Below, piece after piece: positions 16,572-22,236 of a stretch of 22,236 nucleotides of DNA. This DNA comes from UBA1563 sp041667115. Lineage in GTDB: Bacteria > Bacteroidota > Ignavibacteria > Ignavibacteriales > Ignavibacteriaceae. The position numbers and the translations under genes are program-made. The number at the start of each line of letters is the position of its first letter. Position 1 is the first letter of the stretch. The notes under the pieces were generated by a model. It was not told the origin of the DNA. It was given only the letters and a program-made list of their open reading frames with translations, and made no database searches. The stretch spans positions 1-22,236 of the forward strand of contig JBAYFO010000061.1 in assembly GCA_041667115.1 (NCBI GenBank), written 5' to 3'.

Positions 16572-17918
16572 TTACTTTCTTATTATAGCTAAAAGTTCTT
16601 CCGTTTTTTCTTTCATCAACTTTTCATCACCGCGTGTTTCAACATTAAGGCGTATAATCGGTTCTGTGTTGGACATGCGTAAGTTAAACCGCCATTTCTC
16701 ATATTCAACGCTAATGCCGTCGATCGTTTCCCGTTTACCACCGGGATACGCTTCTTCAATTTCTTTTATCTTTGCCGCCGGGTCTGCTATTGTAGAATTT
16801 ATCTCTCCCGAGCAAGGATAATTTTTCATCATTTCACCGGTCAACTGCGAAAGTGTTTTTCCTTCTTCAGACATTAATTGCATTACAAGAAGAAAAGGAA
16901 TTATCCCGCTATCCGAATATGCATTTTCTCTGAAATAATGATGCGCCGACATTTCACCACCGTAAATTGCGTTTACTTCTCTCATTTTTTGTTTGATGAA
17001 TGCATGTCCGCTCTTTGACTGGACCGCGTTACCGTTTGCTTTTGTAACTACTTCAATAGTATTCCAAACCAAACGTGGATCGTGAATAATATTTTCTCCG
17101 GGAAATTTTTTCAGAATTGATTTCGCCAACAATCCAACGATATAATATCCTTCAATAAAATTCCCGAATTCATCAAAGAAGAAACAGCGGTCATAATCTC
17201 CATCCCAGGCGACTCCCAAATCGGCGTTGTTTAATTTAATTACTTCGATTGTCGGTTTCCGGTTTTCTTCAAGCATCGGATTTGGAACACCATTCGGAAA
17301 GGTAGGATCAGGTTCGTTAAATAATTTTATCATTTTGATGGGAAGCTTCGGTTCAAGAATATTTAAGATAGGACCAACGCATCCATTCCCCGCATTCACA
17401 ACAACTTTCATTGGTTTTATTTTTTTTACGTCGAAAAATTTATCAAGATTTGCAATAAACTCGGTGGTAATATCTCGTTTTGTAAGAGTCCCTTTTTTCT
17501 CTGCAAGCGGAAGAAAATCTTTTTGCAAAATATTTTGTTCAACTTCTTTTAAACCCGAATCGTAACCAACCGGAACTGAATCTTTTTTGACTACCTTCAT
17601 TCCGTTGTATTCCGGAGGATTATGACTTGCAGTTATCATAACCCCTGCCTCGGTTCCAAGAAAAGAGGTAGCAAAGTAAATCATCTCTGTTCCGCACAAG
17701 CCGATATCAATAACCTCTACGCCGCTGTCGGTAAATCCTTTTGCCAAGGCATCGGAAAGTGGTTGAGATGAACTTCTAACGTCATGACCAATAACGGCTG
17801 TTTTACATGAAAGATGTTTCGTTAACCCGCGTGCGAAATTATAAACTAATTCTTCATTTAATTCTGCCGGAACTTTTCCGCGTATGTCGTATGCTTTAAA
17901 TGATGCTATTTTTTCCAT
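16572..17918 (-). CDS. Phosphomannomutase/phosphoglucomutase
   Basis: 448-residue alpha-D-phosphohexomutase, close to the usual 450-460. It interconverts hexose 1- and 6-phosphates and supplies precursors for GDP-mannose, lipopolysaccharide or glycogen. Landmarks are YDIRGKVP at the N-terminus; phosphoserine S98 in TASHNPPEYNGMK; the metal loop D239-G-D241-Y-D243-R; the sugar-specificity loop GEMSAHHYF, as in dual PMM/PGM enzymes; and the C-terminal phosphate-binding RMSNTEPIIRLN. The GEMSAHH loop argues for a bifunctional PMM/PGM (ManB/AlgC group) over a phosphoglucosamine mutase. AGAGG lies about 7 bases before the ATG, a good Shine-Dalgarno. It leads a minus-strand run with the MOSC and GNAT genes. 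Confidence 0.94.
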   Translation of the reverse strand: MEKIASFKAYDIRGKVPAELNEELVYNFARGLTKHLSCKTAVIGHDVRSSSQPLSDALAKGFTDSGVEVIDIGLCGTEMIYFATSFLGTEAGVMITASHNPPEYNGMKVVKKDSVPVGYDSGLKEVEQNILQKDFLPLAEKKGTLTKRDITTEFIANLDKFFDVKKIKPMKVVVNAGNGCVGPILNILEPKLPIKMIKLFNEPDPTFPNGVPNPMLEENRKPTIEVIKLNNADLGVAWDGDYDRCFFFDEFGNFIEGYYIVGLLAKSILKKFPGENIIHDPRLVWNTIEVVTKANGNAVQSKSGHAFIKQKMREVNAIYGGEMSAHHYFRENAYSDSGIIPFLLVMQLMSEEGKTLSQLTGEMMKNYPCSGEINSTIADPAAKIKEIEEAYPGGKRETIDGISVEYEKWRFNLRMSNTEPIIRLNVETRGDEKLMKEKTEELLAIIRK

Positions 17919-17966
17919 GTTGACCTCTTGATAGATTTATATAATTCACTTTCTAAAATTAGCCTA

Positions 17967-17995
17967 TTCCTCTTTTAATCGGAACAAAAGAGGGA
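17967..17995. repeat. Inverted repeat upstream of the hexomutase gene
   Basis: CCTCTTTT (17969-17976) and AAAAGAGG (17986-17993) form a perfect 8-bp stem around a 9-base loop, extendable by one wobble and one A-T pair. It lies 50-75 bases upstream of the hexomutase ATG in a divergent spacer, with no U-run in either direction that would make it a terminator. It could be a 5' leader stem or an operator. Confidence 0.35.
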
Positions 17996-18050
17996 AAAAT
18001 TTTTTCTTAGGAAAGAATTAATTCATTAAATAAATTTGTCATCAAAAAAT

Positions 18051-18063
18051 GGAGTAACTTATC
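18051..18063 (+). promoter_or_regulatory. Possible Shine-Dalgarno with no canonical start behind it
   Basis: GGAG at 18051-18054 sits 6 bases before ATC (18061-18063), which is in frame with the zinc-ribbon protein. The ATG overlapping it (18049) is also in that frame but is followed two codons later by TAA (18055-18057). See the zinc-ribbon entry and the finding on its start. Confidence 0.25.
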
Positions 18064-18084
18064 GCACAGAAATCTACGGTTCCC

Positions 18085-18119
18085 TTACATTTTACTAAGT
18101 GTAATAATGTAAAATGTAA
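18085..18119 (+). repeat. Perfect 11-bp inverted repeat before the zinc-ribbon gene
   Basis: TTACATTTTAC at 18085-18095 and GTAAAATGTAA at 18109-18119 are exact reverse complements with a 13-base loop. A T7 run follows at 18125-18131. As RNA this is an AU-rich hairpin plus U-tract; as DNA the half-site centres are 24 bp apart. It ends 10 bases before the TTG taken as the zinc-ribbon start. Confidence 0.6.
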
Positions 18120-18129
18120 TACTATTTTT

Positions 18130-18369
18130 TTGTTAAATCCGCACGAAACACCGGACAAACTTGGATTTTTATGTCCGGAGTGCAGTAGCAAGGTTTTAAC
18201 GCATCATGCAGTGCAGTGTTCAAGTTGTCAAACGGTGTTAAACTTTGTCCGCGCATCAGCGCTCGAAGAAAAAGTAACCTTTAGTATTGAAAAATGCTCT
18301 CATTGTGTCGGTACGGTTGAGGATGAATGGGAGATAGAACCTTTATACAGTTCCGGCTTATATATGTAG
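18130..18369 (+). CDS. Small multi-CxxC zinc-ribbon-like protein, start uncertain
   Basis: 79 residues from the only canonical start in frame (TTG at 18130), which has no Shine-Dalgarno. Three CxxC pairs are visible: CPEC (residues 15-18), CSSC (33-36) and CSHC (57-60). That is an odd number of pairs for four-Cys zinc sites. The same frame stays open upstream to 18058 and reads F-T-K-C-N-N-V-K-C-N-T-I-F just before the TTG, which would supply a fourth cysteine pair and complete two zinc ribbons. The true protein therefore probably begins upstream, although only ATC (18061) or an ATG interrupted by TAA is available. I do not recognise the family. It precedes the S46 peptidase on the same strand by about 150 bases. 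Confidence 0.6.
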   Translation: MLNPHETPDKLGFLCPECSSKVLTHHAVQCSSCQTVLNFVRASALEEKVTFSIEKCSHCVGTVEDEWEIEPLYSSGLYM

Positions 18370-18521
18370 TTCTTCGTAGTGGATTAATCTATCGGCAAAC
18401 CTTTTTCATTTTATTTTACCGTTTATCATATGATGATTGAGCAGTTTTACTGGTTATTCTAAATTTGGGGGCTAATTTATACTTAATTAAATAACAACTC
18501 ATTTTTATTATAAGGAGTAGT

Positions 18522-20699
18522 ATGAGGTTCAAATCCACAAAAGCAATTCTTATGAGTTCTTTTGCGCTGTTCACGTTCTTCATTATCGGTTGTAGTTCTT
18601 CCGTTAATTCGTCGAAAGCGCATGCAGAACAATGGTTAAATTTAGATACCGTTAAAGCCGGGAAATTTGATACGGGGAAAATGTGGACATTCGATTTTCC
18701 ACCCAAAGAGTATTTCCAATCAGAATATAATTTTTCTCCAAATGATGAATGGCTAAACAACGTTAGAATGTCGGCATTACGTTTTGCCAACTATTGTTCG
18801 GCATCGTTTGTCTCTGAAGACGGATTGGTAATGACCAATGATCATTGCGCCCGCGAAAGTGTTGGAAAAGTGAATAAAGAAGGGGAAAATTTAGCGGAAG
18901 ACGGATTTATTGCCAACACATTAGCTGATGAAAGAAAAGTTCCGGGACTATACGTTTCGCAACTTGTAGAGATCAAAGACGTTACGGCAGAAGTTCAATC
19001 CGCAATTGATGCGGGTAAAACCGATGCTGAAATCGCGAAGAACAAACAAGAAAAATTTACAGAACTCACCGATAAAGCCGTTTCTGCAAAGGGGAAAGAT
19101 TACACTGCGCAAGTGGTTACTTTCTACAATGGCGGAAAATATTCTCTTTATGTTTATAGGAAATATGATGACGTTCGTTTAGTTTTTTCTCCTGAAGTCC
19201 AAATGGGATTTTTCGGTGGAGACCCGGATAACTTTACTTATCCAAGGTATGATCTTGACTGTTCATTCTTCCGCGTTTATGATGAAAACGGTGAACCGTT
19301 AAAAACTAAAAATTTCTTCAAGTGGTCCCCAAACGGCGCTGCTGAAGGTGAAGCGGTTTTTGTAGTTGGAAATCCGGGACGTACAAGCCGTTTATCAACA
19401 ACTGCAATTCTTGAATACTACAGAGATTATGCTTATCCTTTAACCATGGACTTATTGAACGGTGCGGTAAAAATTTATGAAGAAGTAATAGCAGAACATC
19501 CCGATCGTAAATTTGAATTACAAGACCGTTTGTTTGGAATGGCAAACTCGCAGAAAGCATATAAAGGAATTTTGGACGGACTCCGTAATCCCATTTTAAT
19601 GCAGAAGAAAAAAGATTTCGAATCAAAATTCAAATCGGCTGTTATGGCTAAACCGGAATTGAAAGCAAAATATGGCGAACTCTGGGATAAAATTGCCGGA
19701 ACGAGAGCCGAAGCAAGAGAATATTTCAAAAGAAATGTTGCCTTTAATGTAAGCGGCAGAGGTCTCTCAACGGAATATTTCCAGGTTGCAAGTAAATTGG
19801 TAAATTTTGCGCACCAAATGAAAATGCCTGATGCAGAAAGAATGCCGCAATTTAAAGATTCAGTTGTTGAAAAAACAAAGGCCAAATTAGCACCTGTAAA
19901 ATTTGATAAAGCAATTGCAGATAAATTTGCCTCTTTAATTGTTGGTATTGACGTTAAGCTTCTTGGCGAAGATAGTGAATACGCTAAAATTTTAACCGGC
20001 GGCAAAAAAGGAAGCGAAGCTTTGCAATATGCCGTGAACAAATCAATCTTAAGTGATGTAGAAAAGGTTAATCAACTTGTTGCAAAAGGCGCTGATGCAA
20101 TTCTTTCTTCAGATGATCCTTTCATTCAATATGTTGTTAAAACTGAAAATCAGTTGGATGAAGTTCAAGCGAAAACAAAAGAGATCAACGACAGAGAAGC
20201 AAACTATGTTCAATTGTTAGGCAGAGCTTTGTTTGAAGTTTACGGAACTTCAATTCCGCCTGATGCTACTTTTACACTTCGCCTTGCAGATGGTGTTGTA
20301 AAAGGATACGATTACAACGGAACGAAAGCTCCGGCTAATACAACTTTTTATGGATTGTACGACAGGTATAATTCTTTCAAAAAACAATCTCCCTGGAATT
20401 TACCAAAACGTTGGGAAAATCCTTCACCGGAATTCAACCTTGAAACTCCGATGAATTTTGTTTCTACAAATGATATTATCGGTGGCAACTCCGGTAGTCC
20501 GTTAATTAACAAAAAGGCTGAAATCGTTGGCTTAGCGTTCGACGGAAATATCGAAAGCTTACCCGGCAATTTTATTTTTGATGATACGGCGAACAGAACA
20601 GTCTCCGTTCACTCTTCAGCCATGCTTGAAGCGCTTCAAGATATGTATAAAATGAAACGTTTGAGCGAAGAATTAAAAACCGGGAAAATTGTAAAATAG
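18522..20699 (+). CDS. S46-family dipeptidyl-peptidase, predicted lipoprotein
   Basis: 725 residues, matching the 700-730 of DPP7/DPP11 enzymes, which remove dipeptides from the N-terminus of oligopeptides in the periplasm for amino-acid nutrition. A lipoprotein signal is visible: a hydrophobic run with FFIIGC, so C24 would be lipidated. The chymotrypsin-like catalytic triad is inferred as H108 (TNDHCA), D246 (in YDLDCSFF) and S657 (GGNSGSP). The helical capping region typical of S46 fills the middle (about 290-560). FGGDPDNFTYPRYD precedes the aspartate, as is usual in the family. I do not call acidic (DPP11) or hydrophobic (DPP7) specificity. The ATG is preceded by AAGGAG with good spacing. 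A strong terminator follows 22 bases after the stop. Confidence 0.94.
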   Translation: MRFKSTKAILMSSFALFTFFIIGCSSSVNSSKAHAEQWLNLDTVKAGKFDTGKMWTFDFPPKEYFQSEYNFSPNDEWLNNVRMSALRFANYCSASFVSEDGLVMTNDHCARESVGKVNKEGENLAEDGFIANTLADERKVPGLYVSQLVEIKDVTAEVQSAIDAGKTDAEIAKNKQEKFTELTDKAVSAKGKDYTAQVVTFYNGGKYSLYVYRKYDDVRLVFSPEVQMGFFGGDPDNFTYPRYDLDCSFFRVYDENGEPLKTKNFFKWSPNGAAEGEAVFVVGNPGRTSRLSTTAILEYYRDYAYPLTMDLLNGAVKIYEEVIAEHPDRKFELQDRLFGMANSQKAYKGILDGLRNPILMQKKKDFESKFKSAVMAKPELKAKYGELWDKIAGTRAEAREYFKRNVAFNVSGRGLSTEYFQVASKLVNFAHQMKMPDAERMPQFKDSVVEKTKAKLAPVKFDKAIADKFASLIVGIDVKLLGEDSEYAKILTGGKKGSEALQYAVNKSILSDVEKVNQLVAKGADAILSSDDPFIQYVVKTENQLDEVQAKTKEINDREANYVQLLGRALFEVYGTSIPPDATFTLRLADGVVKGYDYNGTKAPANTTFYGLYDRYNSFKKQSPWNLPKRWENPSPEFNLETPMNFVSTNDIIGGNSGSPLINKKAEIVGLAFDGNIESLPGNFIFDDTANRTVSVHSSAMLEALQDMYKMKRLSEELKTGKIVK

Positions 20700-20721
20700 T
20701 TTTAAGTAAAAAGTAACGAGT

Positions 20722-20758
20722 AAAAAAACCGCAGATTTTATATCTGCGGTTTTTTTTT
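20722..20758 (+). terminator. Strong intrinsic terminator after the S46 peptidase gene
   Basis: CCGCAGAT (20729-20736) pairs with ATCTGCGG (20742-20749) around a 5-base loop, extended by an upstream A-run pairing with the T9 tract at 20750-20758. The A-run on the other side would let it work in both directions. Confidence 0.92.
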
Positions 20759-20775
20759 GTTTGAGCAAATCTGAG

Positions 20776-20804
20776 TTGACAATTGTGTTAATAAACTCTA
20801 CATT
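20776..20804 (+). promoter_or_regulatory. Probable promoter of the DUF4160/DUF2442 pair
   Basis: TTGACA at 20776-20781 is a perfect -35 element. It is followed after 17 bases by TACATT (20799-20804), 4 of 6 to TATAAT, and the extended TACATTG partly fits the Bacteroidota -7 box. Transcription would start near 20811, leaving a leader of about 75 bases before the ATG at 20887. It lies just behind the terminator, so the pair has its own transcription unit. Confidence 0.45.
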
Positions 20805-20886
20805 GCTTATGAAACATTAAGGTTATTTGATGGTTGATATTGTTTATGAAAGCGAATAAAATAATTAATCGAATAATGGTTTTTAA

Positions 20887-21132
20887 ATGCCAACCATTTT
20901 AATAAAAGATGGATTTAAGTTTTTCTTTTATGCGAATGAGCATTTGCCAAAACACATTCATGTTGTCAAAGCAGAAAACTTTGCAAAAATTGACTTAAAC
21001 AGGCTTAGAATAACTGAAAACCATTTTAATAATCGGGAGCTGAAAAAAGTTTTAGAAATTACAAGAGAAAACAAAGAATACTTCTTAAGGAAATGGAATG
21101 AATACTTTAAAGGGAAAGAAAGTCAGTTTTGA
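20887..21132 (+). CDS. DUF4160 domain protein (first gene of a TA-like pair)
   Basis: 81 residues. The pattern MPTILIKDGFKFFFYANEH-x-PKHIHV, followed by AKIDL and a helical end (NRELKKVLEITRENKEYFLRKWNEYF), is the DUF4160 family: small proteins with a conserved E-H/PxHIHV core, often found beside DUF2442 genes. No function is established to my knowledge; a role as one half of a toxin-antitoxin-like module is inference from size and pairing. Its 3' end overlaps the next gene by 35 bases in a different frame. Base composition is low: by hand count 51 G+C of 180 at 20881-21060 (28%), against 22 of 60 in a sample of the neighbouring peptidase gene (19621-19680). Confidence 0.82.
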   Translation: MPTILIKDGFKFFFYANEHLPKHIHVVKAENFAKIDLNRLRITENHFNNRELKKVLEITRENKEYFLRKWNEYFKGKESQF

Positions 21133-21346
21133 CGATTCATATTTAAATGTTGAACTTGCGGACGGTAGAATTATTTCTACTCCAATAACATGGTATCCTG
21201 AATTAAAACGTGCAACTTTTGAACAATTAAAAAATTACAAGTTAATTTGTAGAAATACCGGAATTGAATGGAGCGAGCTGGATTATCATTTAAGTATTGA
21301 ATCAATGATGGTGGTTAAATCTGCAAACAAAAACAAAGCAGCGTAA
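21098..21346 (+). CDS. DUF2442 domain protein (second gene of a TA-like pair)
   Basis: 82 residues. VSFDDSYLNVELADGRIISTPITWYPEL followed by ATFEQLKNYK and GIEWSELDYHLSIESM is the DUF2442 pattern: a small beta-rich N-terminal half with the DGR and W-x-P-x-L motifs and a conserved I-x-W-x-x-LD-x-x-LS end. AAGGAA lies 5 bases before the ATG, inside the DUF4160 gene, and the 35-base overlap suggests translational coupling. DUF2442 proteins are commonly encoded beside DUF4160 and sometimes beside helix-turn-helix genes, which is why they are suspected antitoxin-like partners; this is inference. An ABC-transporter remnant begins about 20 bases after its stop. Confidence 0.82.
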   Translation: MNTLKGKKVSFDDSYLNVELADGRIISTPITWYPELKRATFEQLKNYKLICRNTGIEWSELDYHLSIESMMVVKSANKNKAA

Positions 21347-21365
21347 AAATAGCCCCTCTTGCAAG

Positions 21366-21503
21366 TGGATTTTAACGCAGCCTCTAAACCACGTTACCGA
21401 AGTGTGCGAAAGAATTGTTGTACTCGATAAAGGTAAAATTGTGCACGACCTTGTACGTGGCGAAGAAAATCTGAAACTTCTACAAAATTATTTCGCAGTT
21501 TAA
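21366..21503 (+). pseudogene. Remnant of an ABC-transporter ATP-binding subunit (C-terminal end only)
   Basis: In frame from 21366 to the TAA at 21501, 45 codons read W-I-L-T-Q-P-L-N-H-V-T-E-V-C-E-R-I-V-V-L-D-K-G and onward to LLQNYFAV. This matches the part of an ABC ATPase after the H-loop, where the usual form is (S/T)(S/T)H-x-L-x-E-V-E-x-(L/V)-C-D-R-(V/I)-x-(I/V)-L-x-x-G-K-I. In the aligned register the H-loop histidine appears as Q (TQPL). Walker A, the signature motif and Walker B are all missing, and no start codon of any use precedes it, so this cannot be a functional ATPase. It lies directly downstream of the DUF2442 gene, as expected if the 5' part was replaced by the inserted pair. 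Confidence 0.75.
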
Positions 21504-21531
21504 CAAAAAGGCGGAAATATTTTTCCGCCTT
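21503..21531 (-). terminator. Hairpin between convergent units, best as minus-strand terminator
   Basis: AAGGCGGAAA (21508-21517) and TTTCCGCCTT (21522-21531) form a perfect 10-bp stem with a 4-base loop. The T-tract lies on the minus strand (complement of 21505-21509), so it would end transcripts of the hexosaminidase gene, whose stop is about 70 bases upstream in that direction. On the plus strand no T-run follows. Confidence 0.6.
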
Positions 21532-21553
21532 AAATAAAAATAATTGCTCTTCT

Positions 21554-21563
21554 CCCCCCCCCC
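21554..21563. repeat. C10 homopolymer tract
   Basis: Ten consecutive C residues in an intergenic, otherwise AT-rich stretch, 36 bases after the hexosaminidase stop in its direction of transcription. Such tracts slip during replication and are also prone to sequencing length errors. Confidence 0.7.
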
Positions 21564-21599
21564 TCAAAAGCAAATATCAAAACGACTTTTATTTTGCCC

Positions 21600-22236
21600 T
21601 TACTTTTTCACCGCATTTATTAATTTTTCAACCCCACTTACAATCATCAATTCGGTTTGACCGTACGGTTTTTTCGCTTCAACTAAAAGATTTTCTTTCT
21701 CTTTCAGCCACGCTTCTTCCGGTTTTTGTTTTTTATCAAGAAAAGAAAAGACCTCTAATCCTGTTTCCGAAATGAGTTTTAAGTTTAGTGAAAGCGGCTC
21801 AATTTCTTTTAGTATTGGTGAAAGGCTGATCGTTTTACCAAGTTTATCGTGATTATTCTTCCACAAAGTTAATTGTGTCGTAATTTCATTTTTCAGTTCT
21901 TTTTTGCCGGCTAAATACTCATCAACCGATTTTCTAAAATTACGCGCAACATTTGCATCGGGAAAAGCCGCATCCACTACGCGTGTGTACGGCGAGTAGG
22001 AATAATATTTAACTCCCTGCCTACTGCGGGTATAATTTTTTACCGGCTCAATTACAGCAACCAAAGTTTTTAAAGCCGTACAATCTGTATTGTTTGTTAA
22101 ACGGCGCAGCATCATGCCCTGATTTTTCAGATGTGTAATCCCCAATTCTTCCAATCTGAAACTTACGCTTTCAAGTCTGCGGTACATATCGTCAACATCG
22201 CGGACGTTTGCCGGTGACCAGAAGCGTTCTGCGATA
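21600..22236 (-). CDS. Beta-N-acetylhexosaminidase (GH20), C-terminal part
   Basis: Partial: the frame is open to the window edge, and the ATG at 22187 is internal. The visible 212 residues begin I-A-E-R-F-W-S-P-A-N-V-R-D, the conserved end of the GH20 catalytic barrel, where the Trp lines the GlcNAc pocket. MYRRLESVSFRLEELGITHL, the GMMLRRL helix and YSPYTRVVDAAFPD follow. The rest (about the last 120 residues) is a helical C-terminal extension seen in Bacteroidota GH20 enzymes. The enzyme would remove terminal N-acetylhexosamine from glycans or chito-oligosaccharides, usually in the periplasm or on the surface; the signal sequence and the catalytic Asp-Glu pair lie outside the window. The stop is TAA at 21600-21602. 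Confidence 0.85.
   Translation of the reverse strand, partial: IAERFWSPANVRDVDDMYRRLESVSFRLEELGITHLKNQGMMLRRLTNNTDCTALKTLVAVIEPVKNYTRSRQGVKYYSYSPYTRVVDAAFPDANVARNFRKSVDEYLAGKKELKNEITTQLTLWKNNHDKLGKTISLSPILKEIEPLSLNLKLISETGLEVFSFLDKKQKPEEAWLKEKENLLVEAKKPYGQTELMIVSGVEKLINAVKK

Noticed and set aside
18085..18131. Inverted repeat plus T7 as an ordinary terminator
   Set aside because: No plus-strand gene lies upstream for it to end, and the stem is very AU-rich; a regulatory role fits better.
19475..20041. Minus-strand open frame of 188 codons inside the S46 peptidase gene
   Set aside because: Antisense shadow with no domain pattern and no ribosome binding site; the plus-strand protein is a complete recognised family.
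21347..21365. tRNA fragment or attachment site at the edge of the ABC remnant
   Set aside because: No T-loop, anticodon stem or acceptor pairing could be built, and no direct repeat matches the left edge near 20760.
1..22236. CRISPR arrays, rRNA, tRNA genes, integrases or insertion sequences
   Set aside because: No regularly spaced repeats, no conserved RNA gene blocks and no transposase-like protein was seen on either strand.

Overview
The window looks like chromosome of a member of the Ignavibacteria (Bacteroidota/Chlorobiota lineage). The main reason is the first gene, which ends in a type IX secretion (T9SS type A) sorting domain with the YPNPFNPTT signature very common in that group. 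Other support is the AT-rich base composition, several genes without a clear Shine-Dalgarno, and an S46 dipeptidyl-peptidase. No rRNA, tRNA, CRISPR array or transposase was seen.

Layout. (1) 2-1174 (+): 3' part of a large secreted adhesin-like protein. A 410-base gene-free stretch with one strong hairpin follows. (2) 1585-3688 (+): an ICMT-like membrane methyltransferase and an exported N-acetylmuramoyl-L-alanine amidase, 4 nt apart. (3) 3740-6194 (+): a membrane-anchored cytochrome c, then an ECF sigma factor translationally coupled to an RskA-type anti-sigma factor with a very long acidic linker. (4) 11638-6197 (-): Lon-like protease, pyruvate kinase (4-nt overlap), arginase and a small multi-pass membrane protein. 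(5) 11799-15197 (+): a class V aminotransferase and a hybrid sensor kinase with two PAS domains. (6) 17918-15194 (-): phosphohexomutase, MOSC protein, and a GNAT acetyltransferase whose stop overlaps the kinase stop tail to tail. (7) 18130-20699 (+): a small zinc-ribbon protein with a problematic start and an S46 peptidase lipoprotein, closed by a strong terminator. (8) 20760-21600: an AT-rich island with an overlapping DUF4160/DUF2442 pair, then a decapitated ABC-transporter ATPase remnant, a hairpin and a C10 tract. (9) 22236-21600 (-): C-terminal part of a GH20 beta-N-acetylhexosaminidase that continues beyond the window.

Most of the window is housekeeping: envelope maintenance (amidase, hexosaminidase, hexomutase), central and amino-acid metabolism (pyruvate kinase, arginase, S46 peptidase) and signalling (ECF/anti-sigma, hybrid kinase). 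The least ordinary part is 20760-21600. There a toxin-antitoxin-like DUF pair of low GC, flanked by terminators, sits directly against the surviving C-terminus of an ABC ATPase, which looks like an insertion or replacement scar. The second oddity is 18049-18130, where the reading frame of the zinc-ribbon protein seems to continue upstream of any usable canonical start codon, through a perfect 11-bp inverted repeat. No clear new multi-gene system was found; the DUF pair is the best candidate for an under-described one.
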